Shown here one piece after another: positions 21,500 to 32,139 of a DNA stretch of 62,000 nucleotides (its first letter is position 1; each line of letters opens with the position of its first letter). The stretch comes from Adiantum capillus-veneris. Its lineage: Eukaryota > Streptophyta > Polypodiopsida > Polypodiales > Pteridaceae. Location: contig CM043944.1 in NCBI GenBank assembly GCA_014529385.2, positions 180,857,193 through 180,919,192 of the forward strand. The letters are read 5' to 3'. A model generated the notes under the pieces. It did not search any database, had not been told where the DNA came from, and saw only the letters and a program-made list of their open reading frames with translations. A program made the translations under genes and the position numbers.

Positions 21500-24400
21500 A
21501 GCTCTGGGGTAGTCATTTTCACTCAAACACCCAAAACCTGCACAATTGAATACAATTCTTCCAGAGAATTGGCAAAGGCGATATAGGCATTAAACAAATG
21601 TGCATTGTTGTGCAGTTTGTCATGTGCGCTAAAGCCTAACATCAACCATTGGCAATTGAGAAAGGGAAAGCTCATATGAATCATGGTAACCAATGTGGAA
21701 AGCCTCTCCTCTCAAAGGGTACACCTATGAGATTGTCAAAATGTCTCCTTGAAAGTCTAAGTAGTTTTCAAGGAATGCACGCTTTTTGCTCTCTTTCTTA
21801 TGGCTAAGGTTTAAGTATTCCACCACAATTGGTGGCAAAAACAATTGAACGTAGATTAGATCATGAGCCAACATGCTAGCTAGGATGTTGGACGTGTTGG
21901 AGTAAGATAGTTCACAAGGCGCCTAGTATGAGGCTTGCATAATCATTATATTATCATTATCGAATGGATGATACGTTGATGTTCTATTGCACGGTAAATA
22001 TTCATAAGCTACATGTTGATAAAGTGGAGGCTGGGATTTTATACAATGAAGGCAACATAGGATTATGTTGGGATTTTGAGGAACACTCCATCAAAGAACA
22101 TCATCATGGGAATGTACGCAAGGCTCATGTTTTTGCCATCACACTACTTGTAGACATTTGAAGAATGTTCTGTGACTGGATTCATCAAGATCAAGTCATC
22201 GATCTTCAATCCACCAAGATGGGAGTAGGCAAGCTAGGCATATTGTCTACGAGAGCACCTTAAAGGCCAACCCATTACGACATATCACCTACAAGGTAGG
22301 TTGAGGACACAGCTGCAAAGTTCAACTAAGCTCTTGAGACCCTCAATGGCATTTCTATTGGAAATAAGGCAATGAAAAGGATGTACATCATCTAGGAGGG
22401 GGAGGAATGTTTGCAAATGCTGATGATGAATACCCCTTCTAGTCAAATTTTCCCTCATTGTATTACTATTATCATCATTGGATTGTATATATAGATAAAT
22501 CCCACTAGCTTCTGACGAAATTGGATTTTTCCCACTTAATTTTTGTTGTAAAAGTAGTTATCCCATGGGAACTAGGCCTGGAGGCCAGTTTTTAGAATCC
22601 TAGGTATCATTAGAATTGGGATAATGTTGTACGGTGAACTCTTTGTATGCGAAGCTTTTGAAGTGAGTAGAGCCCTTTTTTAATCAGTATATCTTGCAAT
22701 CTAGTAATCCAAATCACGGTTTGTCAATTGCATTGTGTTTATCTCCTCTTGCTCTATCTCTTATATGTATTCACTATGGATTTGGTGAAGGATCATGTCT
22801 ATGTTGTGTAAACCTTAAACTGCTGTATTGGTGTTCTATTCAAGTTTAAATGCTAATCTTTTGATAGGAAGCTCGTCTTATGGCCTAAAGGGAAGTTGTT
22901 AGATTAATTATATGCATCATTTGATGACCCAAGAATGAAGAATTTTGATTTGTGATACATTTTAGAATTAGTTTTAATGATCTAGGTTTGTTTTGACAAT
23001 CCTAGCCTATCATCTTCGTGAGTTTTGAAGCATTTTGAGCTCATATGATTGAGAAAACATTGAGTGATTAGTTTGTGTGAGGATGACTATATGCTTGATG
23101 AATGATTGCTAATGTTGATTTATGATTTCTCTAATGTATCTTTCGGCGTAGGATTACTCCATTATAATTAACACTCCAACGCATCTTTGTGTTGCCCCAT
23201 CTTGGTGTCTTCTTGAGTATTGACATTGAGTGTGTTAGTGCCAAATAGCTTTGCTAAGATGTCTGTCGCGATTATCGGCTAGCACATAGGCATCAAGGAT
23301 TGACTGCTCTTGTTTTATTAAGAGATGTTTGCTTAGGTTCATATTAAACCTTTTGAAAATGTGTTTCATAAATTATATATAAAAGAAGAAACTCAGAGAT
23401 TGCATTATGTACTTTTGATTGGGTTGACAATTCTTAGAGTATGTCCAACCTCATTTTAATGGGTTATGGTGATTGTCCTAGATTCATGGCTCTTTATTTG
23501 ACAAGAAAAAATGAGCATTAGGCATGTTATCTTGTTTCCCTTTTCGTAAACAATGTCAATATTTCATTGCATGGTGTGAGTTCTTTAAGCATGGACATAT
23601 CACTTTGCATTTAGCTGGGATCTTATAGCTTTGGACCATGTCACTACTATCTAGCATTTTTTTAATCTAAGCTTGGGATCAGGTACTCTCAATAGATTTA
23701 GGTTATCTAAGTTTACAAAATTTGGTTTTCAAACTTAGATGATGAGATCCTTAGCTTTACTATATCTAAGTCTTTCTGAAAAGCATTTCTTGAAAAACAG
23801 TTTGCCCTAAACCTTGATGTGCACTTACACTTCTATAAATTTGAGCATTTGCATTCTAGTTTTCTTAAGGATCTTCTCAAAAAATTTATGCTACTTGACT
23901 TTTCTACCCTCATCTTGTATTAGCTCTTAGGGTTTACTAGCCTACCTAGCTTCAATAGAATGGTAATACCCCAGTTTACTTTATGTTTATACTTAAGTGG
24001 TCCTCTTTTGCTCCAAGAGCTCGCTAGCAATTTTGGACTCATAGGCAATTTATCAAAATGATTATTGGCTCTACTCTAACTTGTTGGGGTTTCATTAAAG
24101 AGTGGCTTTATTGGTGCCTTGCTCTAATCTTTATTGAATCTTGACTCTTGGCATAACTTACAAATGTTTATGGAATACTACTTCTTGTTGTTTCTCCTAT
24201 TTAAATTTTTGACTTAAAATCAGCTCCATTTGAAAAATGTAACCTCTGACTAGGGCTTTGTGGTCTTGAGCCCATTCTCAATATATTGGTATCTACCCCG
24301 GTTTTAAATATACCTATACTCATACTACTGATAGTTGGTTTTGCTAATTGTCTTGTCATGACCTTATAGAATGATTCTATTACCAGTCATCTTTTGTATC

Positions 24401-26835
24401 TTATTTGGATTCATTGACATAATTATAAAAACGTAAAGACTTCTATCAAGATTTTTTTCTATTGGTCCCTAATGGGTAAAAATTTTATATGATTATGGAC
24501 CTTTCCCTTGGTGCCTTTTTCATATTTAAAACCTTGTACTACATTTTCTACTTAACATCTTACCCTTATTTTCAGGTAAAACTAGGGATGCTCGGCAAGA
24601 TCTAATTCTAGGAATGTTAGGTTTCTTTGATAAACTTTTTTGGGATTCTTAGTGTGTGGCAAACTATACTACTTGGCCTTGCTTTTTTAATCAAACTTTG
24701 ATTTTGAACAATATTTTATGAAAATCTCTTGTTTTTTCTTAGTTCTAAAAGTGTTGCTTTGATATAAGTACCATACTAGTTTGATGAAAATAATTTCAAA
24801 AATAGGGATGGCTCTTGATGCTACCTCTGACATAGGTGGCTCTTTGATCATAGTAGATTTGTAGTATAATAATGAACATGAGCATATGCCAAACATGAAA
24901 ATTTCATATTGGGCAAAAAAAACCCGGTCAGTATCAGAATTAATTCTTGATATTTTATCTATAATGACATCATTTTTATCAAATTGGTTGATGAGTCAAA
25001 AGAAAGACTTTTTTTTAAACAAGGAATAGTTATTTAATTTGGATATTAGGCATTTGGATCCTCTAGGAGGATTTCATTGTTGAAAGGTTTCCCTTGATGG
25101 TTATGATACTATCCTAAGAGAATGAAGCCAGCATCGATTTCTTGTTGAAAGGTTCATATAAGCTATAAAATATTCCTTAAGAATGAGTATATTTACTTGT
25201 ACTATTCATCAAAGTTATTATTTCAAACATTTCTAAAAAGAAGGGACTAAAATTCTTAGAAGATGGATTATACTTTTGAACAATATTTATAATTTAAAAA
25301 ATTCAAAAACTTACACATACTTAAATACACCTTCAAATTAGTGATACCCTTTGATGATTTAGTAATTTTTTGAAAAACATAAGAAACAAATTATCTTTTT
25401 TTAACAAAAAACATTTTTTATAGGACAAACGCTAATGTATTAATCTTCAAGCGGGACAAGGATAACAAGTGATAGGTTCTTTGATGCATGCAGAATGTAT
25501 CAAGGCTAACGAATATGTTGTCTGTTTATATGAATGTAATGAGAATTCTATCTTTGCTTACCAACCTTGAAGATGATGGCTTAATTCATCCTTAGCTACA
25601 GTTCGACCTTGAATATGATAGCCTAATTCATCCTTATAATCACTTGTTGTCTTGATGTTTAGGATAATTGGAATGATTCCTCATTTAGACCATATTGTAC
25701 AAAAATGATACAGACACCTTCTAGTTGTCTAAATCTAGTTGTCTTTTAATACAGTGGTTGTTTGTGTAGAATTATTGTCTTTAATACAACAACATGCACA
25801 TCCTAAACAAAGCCTTCCCATGAGACTGGGTAGCTTGGGACGATGGCTCAACTTACTTCCTATATTTAGTTTCTAGCAGGCCCTCTATCGGTAATTCTTT
25901 TTTATGGGTGTTAGATGGTCTAGATTGTGGCTTTAGATGGGGTTCATAGTCGTTATAGTCCTTTGATTTGGATAGTTTCAACAAGAAGGAGCTACTAGTT
26001 TTACTAACTCATGTTAAATTTTGTATCTAAATTCAATGTCTTGGGGTAAGGGAAAGACTACTTCTAAATGAATTTCTCGAGTGAGGGTCATCTTCAACCA
26101 AAGAAACGAGCCAAGATCATGAAGCATATCTTAAAATCCTTTGATAAACATCCCATCAAAACTAGATCTAAGAAATTTTTGGAGAGGAACACTAAAAACA
26201 AACAGATTTTATATTATGAATAACTAAGAATATTTAGCTAATCCATTACTTTTTGGATTTGTAACATGCTCTGGACCTCTCCCAAGGCTTGGGATTAGGG
26301 CTCTAGTCCTCTCTCAAGGCTTGGAGTTAGTCTCTAAATCCTTATCTTTGGGTAGTTCTCTTGTACTCAAATATATTGCCAACTTGTGAGGATGCTTCTC
26401 AACTAATTCATGACTCCTCTCAGAAAAAGAATCGGATACCTTGCATATGGTTTCCTTTCATCACTAGGTCAAAATATTTGTACATATAACCAAGAGCTTG
26501 CCCACTTCTTGTCTTTAGGGGTTAGACTTGCCGGTTTTTGAAGAGTCACTCCACAAGCCACCCCATTGTTCCCCAATCTAGTGGAATTTTTTGCACAGAT
26601 ACGGCTACCTTAGAGGCCATAAAAGAATTTAAAAAAAAATCTTTGTGAACTTAGTGAGACCACTCTCTAGGAAATGGTCCAAAGCTTTCCAAGGTCTTCC
26701 CTTTCCTTCCCGTTAGGCAAATTAAGGTTTGAGTCTTTTGGAGTTGACCACCAAATCTGGATTTTACCAAGAAGGATAAGATTTTCTCTCCTTTCCAAAA
26801 TCTCCTTACACTAGTTGAGAATCCATCGAGAAAAA
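21500..26835. other. AT-rich region without recognisable genes
   Basis: About 5.3 kb of AT-rich sequence with only short frames on both strands. A purine tract 'aggagggggaggaatgt' at about 22392-22408 resembles an LTR-element polypurine tract. The following ~350 bases (with 'ctgacgaaattggattttt' and 'catgggaactaggcctgg') read like the U3/R part of an old LTR, but no partner LTR or coding domain was found. The rest shows no repeats, tRNA or conserved coding text that I can support. Confidence 0.4.
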
Positions 26836-26839
26836 AAGC

Positions 26840-27720
26840 TTAAGGGCTTAAGGACTGATAATGATGGGGAGTATATCTCAAGAGAGATGGTTGAATTTTA
26901 TGCAAAGAAAGAAATTGAGTGACAATTTACTGCGCTATACACGCCGACTCAAAATGGAATTGAAAATAAATGAACCATACTATGCAAGAATGTCTTCTTG
27001 CTATGCTTTCTATGGAAAATCTTACAAAAATCTTTTGAGGACAAGCCATTTTGATAGCAATGCATATTGTCAATAGGTGTTCCAACACCCCATTAGACTA
27101 CAAGGTTCCTAAAGAGATGTGGTATGAGCCACATTATGATCACTTACATGTCTTTCATTTGCAAGGCATACAATGATGTGCAAAAAGTGCTTAGATTAAA
27201 GTTTGATCCAAAGTTACATAAAACACATGTTTTTTGGTTATGCTGCTCATTGTCAGATGGATTATTGTTTATGACACTCACAATCTCATAACACTTTTAA
27301 TGGGATATTTAATGAATCAAAGATTCATAGACAACCTCTTAAGGGAATTGAGTACAAAAGAGTCATATTTGAGAATGTTACCTCTGAAACAATACAAACT
27401 CAGGATTTAGTGATGTGCGCTCCACTAGCAATGCTCATGAATGAGCAAAAAGCAGTAGTCAAGTGGTGAGACATTCTATAAGAGCCTCACATCCACCTAA
27501 GTGATTTCAACTGGGTGTCGACTATATTATGCTGATTGACTTTTGTGAACCATCTTTCTACCAAGAAGCCATGTAAATGGATGACAAGTTGAAGTGGGAG
27601 AAAGCTATGTATGACTAAATTGTGAACATGAGACTTGGGACTTGATGAGTTTTCCAACTAGAAAGATAGTTTTACCTTGCATTGGTAGAGTATGGAGTTA
27701 CATGTTGGGGGATTCTGGAG
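26840..27720 (+). pseudogene. Copia integrase/RT fragment
   Basis: The segment reads LRTDNDGEYISREMVEF (about 26848-26895), YTPTQNGIENK (26938-26970), KAYNDVQKVLRLKFDPK (27167-27215) and, after further stops, the RT entry motif EPSFYQEAM.MDDKLKWEKAM (27550-27610). These are the second half of a copia integrase core, its C-terminus and the first RT residues. It would belong to a plus-strand copia element whose remaining parts are missing. Stops in every frame make it inactive. Confidence 0.8.
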
Positions 27721-27892
27721 TAGGTTAATGATGGGTACCTCATTGGGGATGATGACTATACTGATCACTCAACATCACTCCTTAGGCGATCATTGCTCGT
27801 TGTATCGGCTTCTTTACATTGTATTTTTCCTTCATGTTTTGTAGACGTCTTATCTTGAGTTGTGAAGAAGAAGAAGTACATGTTTTGCCCAA

Positions 27893-27967
27893 TTGTGTGT
27901 GTGTGTGTGTGTGTGTGCGCGCTTGCTTTCGTGGGAATCAAGCTCTCTCCTTATCTATCTTTTGACA

Positions 27968-28022
<55 letters not shown>

Positions 28023-28032
28023 CTATCTCACA

Positions 28033-28065
<33 letters not shown>

Positions 28066-28084
28066 ACACACACACACACACAAG
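27893..28084. repeat. Compound microsatellite (TG)n-(TC)n-(CA)n
   Basis: TG repeats (27893-27918), a short unique piece, TC repeats (27970-28024) and CA repeats (28035-28082), then 'aagctcaag'. The pararetrovirus copy A starts within ~15 bases of its end. Confidence 0.95.
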
Positions 28085-28095
28085 CTCAAGTAGGG

Positions 28096-28795
28096 TGCTT
28101 AGTGTCCAATACTTGGGAGCAGAGGCAACAACAGGCGCGAAGTTGTCAGAACTATCCTACCAGAGGATAGTGACTGGGACAGTTTTTCATAATGACGCAT
28201 GTGTAGAATATCAGGAGGAAGAATTGGATGAGCTAGATGTGCTGTTACCCCAAATATTTCCTATTCTAGAAGCCTCCTCTGATGATGAGTCAGTAATAAG
28301 CTCAGAATATCTGCTCTCTTCTGATGAAGAAGATAGCATAATAAATCCTGTCAAAATGGAAACTGAAGGAGTCAAGGGGAATCACCTTCATCACACATCC
28401 TCAAATTTAAAAGGGGTAACAAAGATCGGAGATATGAACATACTTGATATCAATGGTCTTTCCCAGGAACAGATTTGGAAGGTGTGCGAGTTTATCTACA
28501 ACTCAGCCCACTATGGAATCATTATAAAGATCTAACACAGAGGCAATCTGTGTCCATGATTATAGTTGGTTTTCAGGGGATGTGGATGATCTCAGTCTGG
28601 ACAGTAAAGCCTACATTATGCAAGGTGTGCCTAAAGGACGAGAAAATTTTGACAATGTGATTTCTCTATTTTTTGCAGCTCTTGTTATGCAGTTTTTAGG
28701 ATCAACCAATAAGATACAGGAGCGCAATAAGGAAGCTTTTTTCAGAAGCAGACTCTGTGATTTGACCCAGGTCAAGAAATATCAGCAGTAGTAAG
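28096..28795 (+). pseudogene. Copy A: coat protein fragment
   Basis: This matches copy B 32820-33525 closely. It starts abruptly beside the microsatellite ('acttgggagcagaggcaaca'). It includes the acidic block EEELDELDVLLPQIFPILEAS and SSDEED, then SNLKGVTKIGDM and the FIYNSAHYGI segment near 28490-28515. A frameshift follows near 28520. It stops at 'aaatatcagcag' (28795), where an inverted RT piece takes over. The capsid protein would package viral DNA. The N-terminal part and the zinc knuckle are missing from this copy. Confidence 0.8.
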
Positions 28796-28796
28796 A

Positions 28797-29270
28797 ATTC
28801 CCTACAATCTGAGAATAGGACCTCAATTTTTTCTTGACAGAGTAATGGAGCAGGCTTTAGTCCCATGGGTAAAACTGTCCATTCGAACATTCCTTGGGGG
28901 ACTACAAAACTAGTTTTGTATCGATCAGTAGGCCTGATCTTAAATTGCCAAAATCTGCTTTTTAAAATCAAATTTGGAGAATACTTGACTGTCCTTGATT
29001 CTGCGGAGCAGATCATCCTTTAGTGGCAAAGGAAAGTGCTTTGCCTCTAGCCAATCATTAATGGGTTTATAATTAATGACTAGCCGTTTTTTCCCCTTTT
29101 TTGCTATGAGTGATTATTCACATAAAAATCTTGACAAGCAAAGGCATTATTAGAAGGGACAATCAAACCAGTTGCAGGAGCTGATCAATTTCTTCCTTGC
29201 ATTGCTTTGTGTCTTCCAAAGACATTCCTGGGTGAGTAGCCTTTAAACCTGCTGGTTGCGGAGTACCTGG
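28797..29270 (-). pseudogene. Inverted caulimovirid reverse transcriptase fragment
   Basis: On the minus strand the text runs PGMSLEDTKQCKEEIDQLLQ (about 29230-29165), AFACQDFYVNNHS, INYKPIND (about 29070-29045), then a palm block with KSRFWQFKIRPTDRYKTSF and a VPQGMFEWTVLPMGLKPAP box (28985-28830). This is the fingers/palm start of a caulimovirid RT, the enzyme that copies the pregenomic RNA. The catalytic YxDD box is not reached. It replaces the ~600 bases of coat gene found between 33525 and 34133 in copy B, in the opposite orientation. It is the only RT sequence of the array in this window. Confidence 0.8.
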
Positions 29271-29274
29271 CAAT

Positions 29275-30250
29275 CAAGCTTGATCTATCCCGTAAAGAGC
29301 AGCAGTGATATCAACCTTTACATCTGTTCAGAGATATGGTTGAAGATGCCCCTGCTATTGCCCTAAGGGAAGATTGGTGTAGGATGATGAATCAAAAGAG
29401 AGAATCTGCTGCACCTCAACAAAGAAGAGAATCTGCTTCTACTCGTTTCTTCCCAGTAAAGAGACAAGTAAATATCAGGAAAGATATCCACAAAATCCAT
29501 CAGCAGGGCCACTAGATGAAGATATACCCGAAGCCTCTACCGCTAGAGATCAGCCTATAACCGAAGCTTGTGAGTATATTCAGATTTGTAGTGAGAATGA
29601 TCAAGCTATTCTCCAAGCTATACAAGAGGTACATGCTAAATGTGATCAACTACAACATCAGATTCGTTACGTTGAAAGCCAATTAGCTACCCTAGAAACA
29701 AAGATTGATCATGTTTATGACATAGCTAACTATTTGTTTGATGTAGTTGCTATGACTGATATTGCTAATGAAGCCCCTACCGATGGGGTTCCTACTCGGC
29801 CCATAAACAACTGTAGTATTATCAATTTTGATCCAAAGTATAATCAAGCCTTCTATTATGAAGTTTGGATCAAATTCCCAGCTGAACAATCTTTCAAACT
29901 TGATGCATTATGGGATTCGGGGTCTGTTGTTTCCTCCATCAACCAAGCCTTGGTTCCCCCACATTTGGTAACCAAGCTTTCTCATGGTATTACTGTTTCT
30001 TATGCCAACAACACTTGCGGGCGCATTTCTACAATCGTCTTGTGTAAAATGGCTTTGGGTCATGCTAAGTTTCAAGTCACTCTCTATCTTCATCCTCATC
30101 CTAATACTGACCTTACTATCGGTGCTGATATCATATCTCAGCTCACGCCCTACACTGTAAATACTAATCTTTCGATCAGCTTCCGTCTTGAATCTAGGTC
30201 CTATACAATTCTTACTAAAGCTCGCGGAGCTCTTTTGTTGGATGGGTAAT
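29275..30250 (+). pseudogene. Copy A: coat C-terminus and aspartic protease
   Basis: The coat gene resumes at 'aagcttgatctatcccgtaaagagcag' and passes through the DMVEDAP segment into a linker with coiled-coil character (QAIQEVHAKCDQLQHQI). The protease frame 29734-30249 has active site LDALWDSGSVVSSI (DSG at about 29910-29918), the flap region HGITVSYANNT, and the C-terminal ADIISQLTPY. A retropepsin of this type releases capsid and RT from the polyprotein. In a normal genome RT would follow without a break; here the frame stops at 30249, about 80 bases before an RNase H tail. This copy keeps the longest undamaged protease frame (171 residues). Confidence 0.85.
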
Positions 30251-30299
30251 TCCCACACTCCCTAATCCGCACAGAAATGAAAAGAAAAGGGAAAGAATG

Positions 30300-30430
30300 C
30301 AAGAAAGGTGGGAAATGCTCGCATCTACAGATGGGCTTACAAGCTAAGTCATTTTGATGTGACTCATGAATATGTGCCTGGGTGCAAAAATAATATCGCC
30401 GATTTGTTATCACGTGTCAAAGCAACCTAA
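30300..30430 (+). pseudogene. Copy A: RNase H C-terminal remnant joined to protease
   Basis: The frame reads RIYRWAYKLSHFDVTHEYVPG then NNIADLLSRV, the last ~35 residues of a retroviral-type RNase H. It lies only ~80 bases after the protease stop. The RT and most of RNase H (well over 1 kb in related viruses) are absent. The same junction occurs in copies B and E. Confidence 0.85.
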
Positions 30431-30479
30431 GCCATGATGTCACATTCCACTGTCTGAGAAATGGATCCAATCTCAGCTG

Positions 30480-31030
30480 CGATGCAAAAGATACTGTACT
30501 TTTTGTATATATACCTGCACTCATCCTGCATATCAACACTTGTAAAGATATTCTCACTCTACACTCTCTAAAGCAACTTGCACCCGGTAAAGTGACACGT
30601 GCACTTACCACGCACTATCTCTAAAGCAACTCGCATGTGCTGGACACCCTGTAAAGTGACACCTGCACATACCACGCACTAGTGTATGATTGAAGCCATC
30701 CACACTCTTCTACTATAAAGAAGACAGAACTCAAAGGGAGAATCACCTTTCATCCAGAGCTCATAAGCTTCTCACCTATAGAGTCCTCACGAGTCTAGTA
30801 ACCTCAACACCTTATCCCTGTACAGTTTGTAATCTTCCGCCATATCTCCACCAAGCTTGTAATTATAGAGTCCTCACGAGTCTAGTAACCTCAACACCTT
30901 ATCCCTGGACAGTTTTTAATCTTTCGCCATATCTCTACCAAGCTTGTAACTATTTCCTGTGTTTGCTTTCTATGATAAATCAAATACTAGTTTCAGACTA
31001 TTTTTGTATTACTCTGTGAATCTTGAGTCT
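30480..31030 (+). promoter_or_regulatory. Copy A/B promoter and leader with tandem repeats
   Basis: This is the intergenic region of the pararetrovirus. Two imperfect ~70-base repeats ('ctctaaagcaact.gca...gtaaagtgacac.tgca...accacgcact', 30567-30681) lie directly upstream of a TATAAA box at 30714-30719. Downstream, an ~86-base unit beginning 'tatagagtcctcacgagtctagtaacctca' occurs twice (30777-30862 and 30864-30950). By analogy with 35S-type promoters, the pregenomic RNA would start ~30 bases after the TATA box. No activity can be inferred from sequence alone. Confidence 0.65.
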
Positions 31031-31048
31031 TGTCTATCCTGCTTAAAT

Positions 31049-31064
31049 TGGTATCAGAGCCATG
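31049..31064 (+). promoter_or_regulatory. tRNA-Met primer-binding site (A/B)
   Basis: TGGTATCAGAGCCATG is complementary to the 3' end of plant initiator tRNA-Met, which primes minus-strand synthesis in caulimovirids and many LTR elements. It defines position 1 of the viral unit. Confidence 0.85.
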
Positions 31065-31317
31065 TCTGAATTGGTTTTGAATGCTTTACGATAGCGAGTG
31101 GTAATTGTTGAAGCTAATTAAGGAGTACCCTCATATTAGTGAAATTGGAAGCCCTTAGCTGTTTAAGTCACCGTCACTAGGCTTGGTGCCGCTCAGACAG
31201 AGACGTTGTCAGCTCCTTATATCTTCCAATCAAGTTCACTACCAGGTGCACTGCACGTTAGTACTCTAATGAATCTCAACCATCATTAACTACGTAAAGC
31301 TTAAAACATATTTCATT

Positions 31318-32110
31318 ATGGCTATGATCATCTCTTCCTTAAAGAAGTTTCTTTCTGATCATATCAAATTTGATGAAGCTAATCCCTCTGGAAAGTGGAG
31401 CTTGCCAAAGGTATCTTCTGCTCAAATCTACAAACATCATAAGGCTTTTGCCCTTTCTGCTAGTACCATGTATCATGAAACACATGGAAAGATTATTGTA
31501 AGAGATAGTGAGACAGATAATCATATTATCCATCTCCTTGAAGAGCTTTCTGATTTCAGGAAAAAGGCCTTAAAGAAAGGTCATCAGTTTATGCATACAG
31601 GATATATAGCTATGGGTATAATCCCCTTGTTCTGTAAAGGCTTGAATGCCTCATGCATTGGAGCATTGTTAGACACTAGACATAAGAATCTTGCAGACCA
31701 GACTATAAGTGTCCTACAAGGAAGCCTTTCTAACGGACCTATCTATATAGAATGTTTTCCTAATTTCCCTTGTAGTCTGACAGACAAATACTTTGATGAG
31801 ATTGTGTCCCTATTGATCAAAACTCATGGTTAAATCTTAAGCATAGTTCAGATCATCTCCAGATTGCATATCGCATGATTTTTCGAGCTGTAAAAACATG
31901 TCTACCTTCTGTGTATAATTCTGGGTACCTGAAAGAAGATGCTTCTTTGATTAAAGGCCAAAACATCGTCATGAAAGTTGACGAACCACTCAGGGTACCT
32001 TACCTGAAATGGTTGCCTGGCAAGAAGTTAAATTTCCTGATGAATGGCAGTTAGATATTTCTAAGATTCTGGTAAATGAAGTAACAGCCCCTTCTCCTCT
32101 ACAAGTGCAA
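31318..32110 (+). pseudogene. Copy B: movement protein (30K family)
   Basis: The frame 31318-31833 encodes 171 residues with features of the 30K cell-to-cell movement proteins. There is a SASTMYHE segment, GYIAMGIIPLFCKGL, a LLDTRH motif with the family's conserved Asp, and GPIYIECFPNFPCSLTDKYF ending in LIKTHG. Such proteins widen plasmodesmata to pass virus between cells. A frameshift at ~31830 throws the C-terminal part (31840-32110) out of frame. The ATG at 31318 is used because the same ATG context (ttcattATGgctatg) is kept in copies C and D. This copy is broken. Confidence 0.8.
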
Positions 32111-32139
32111 AGGCCTTGATCTACAAATTAATACAAGAT

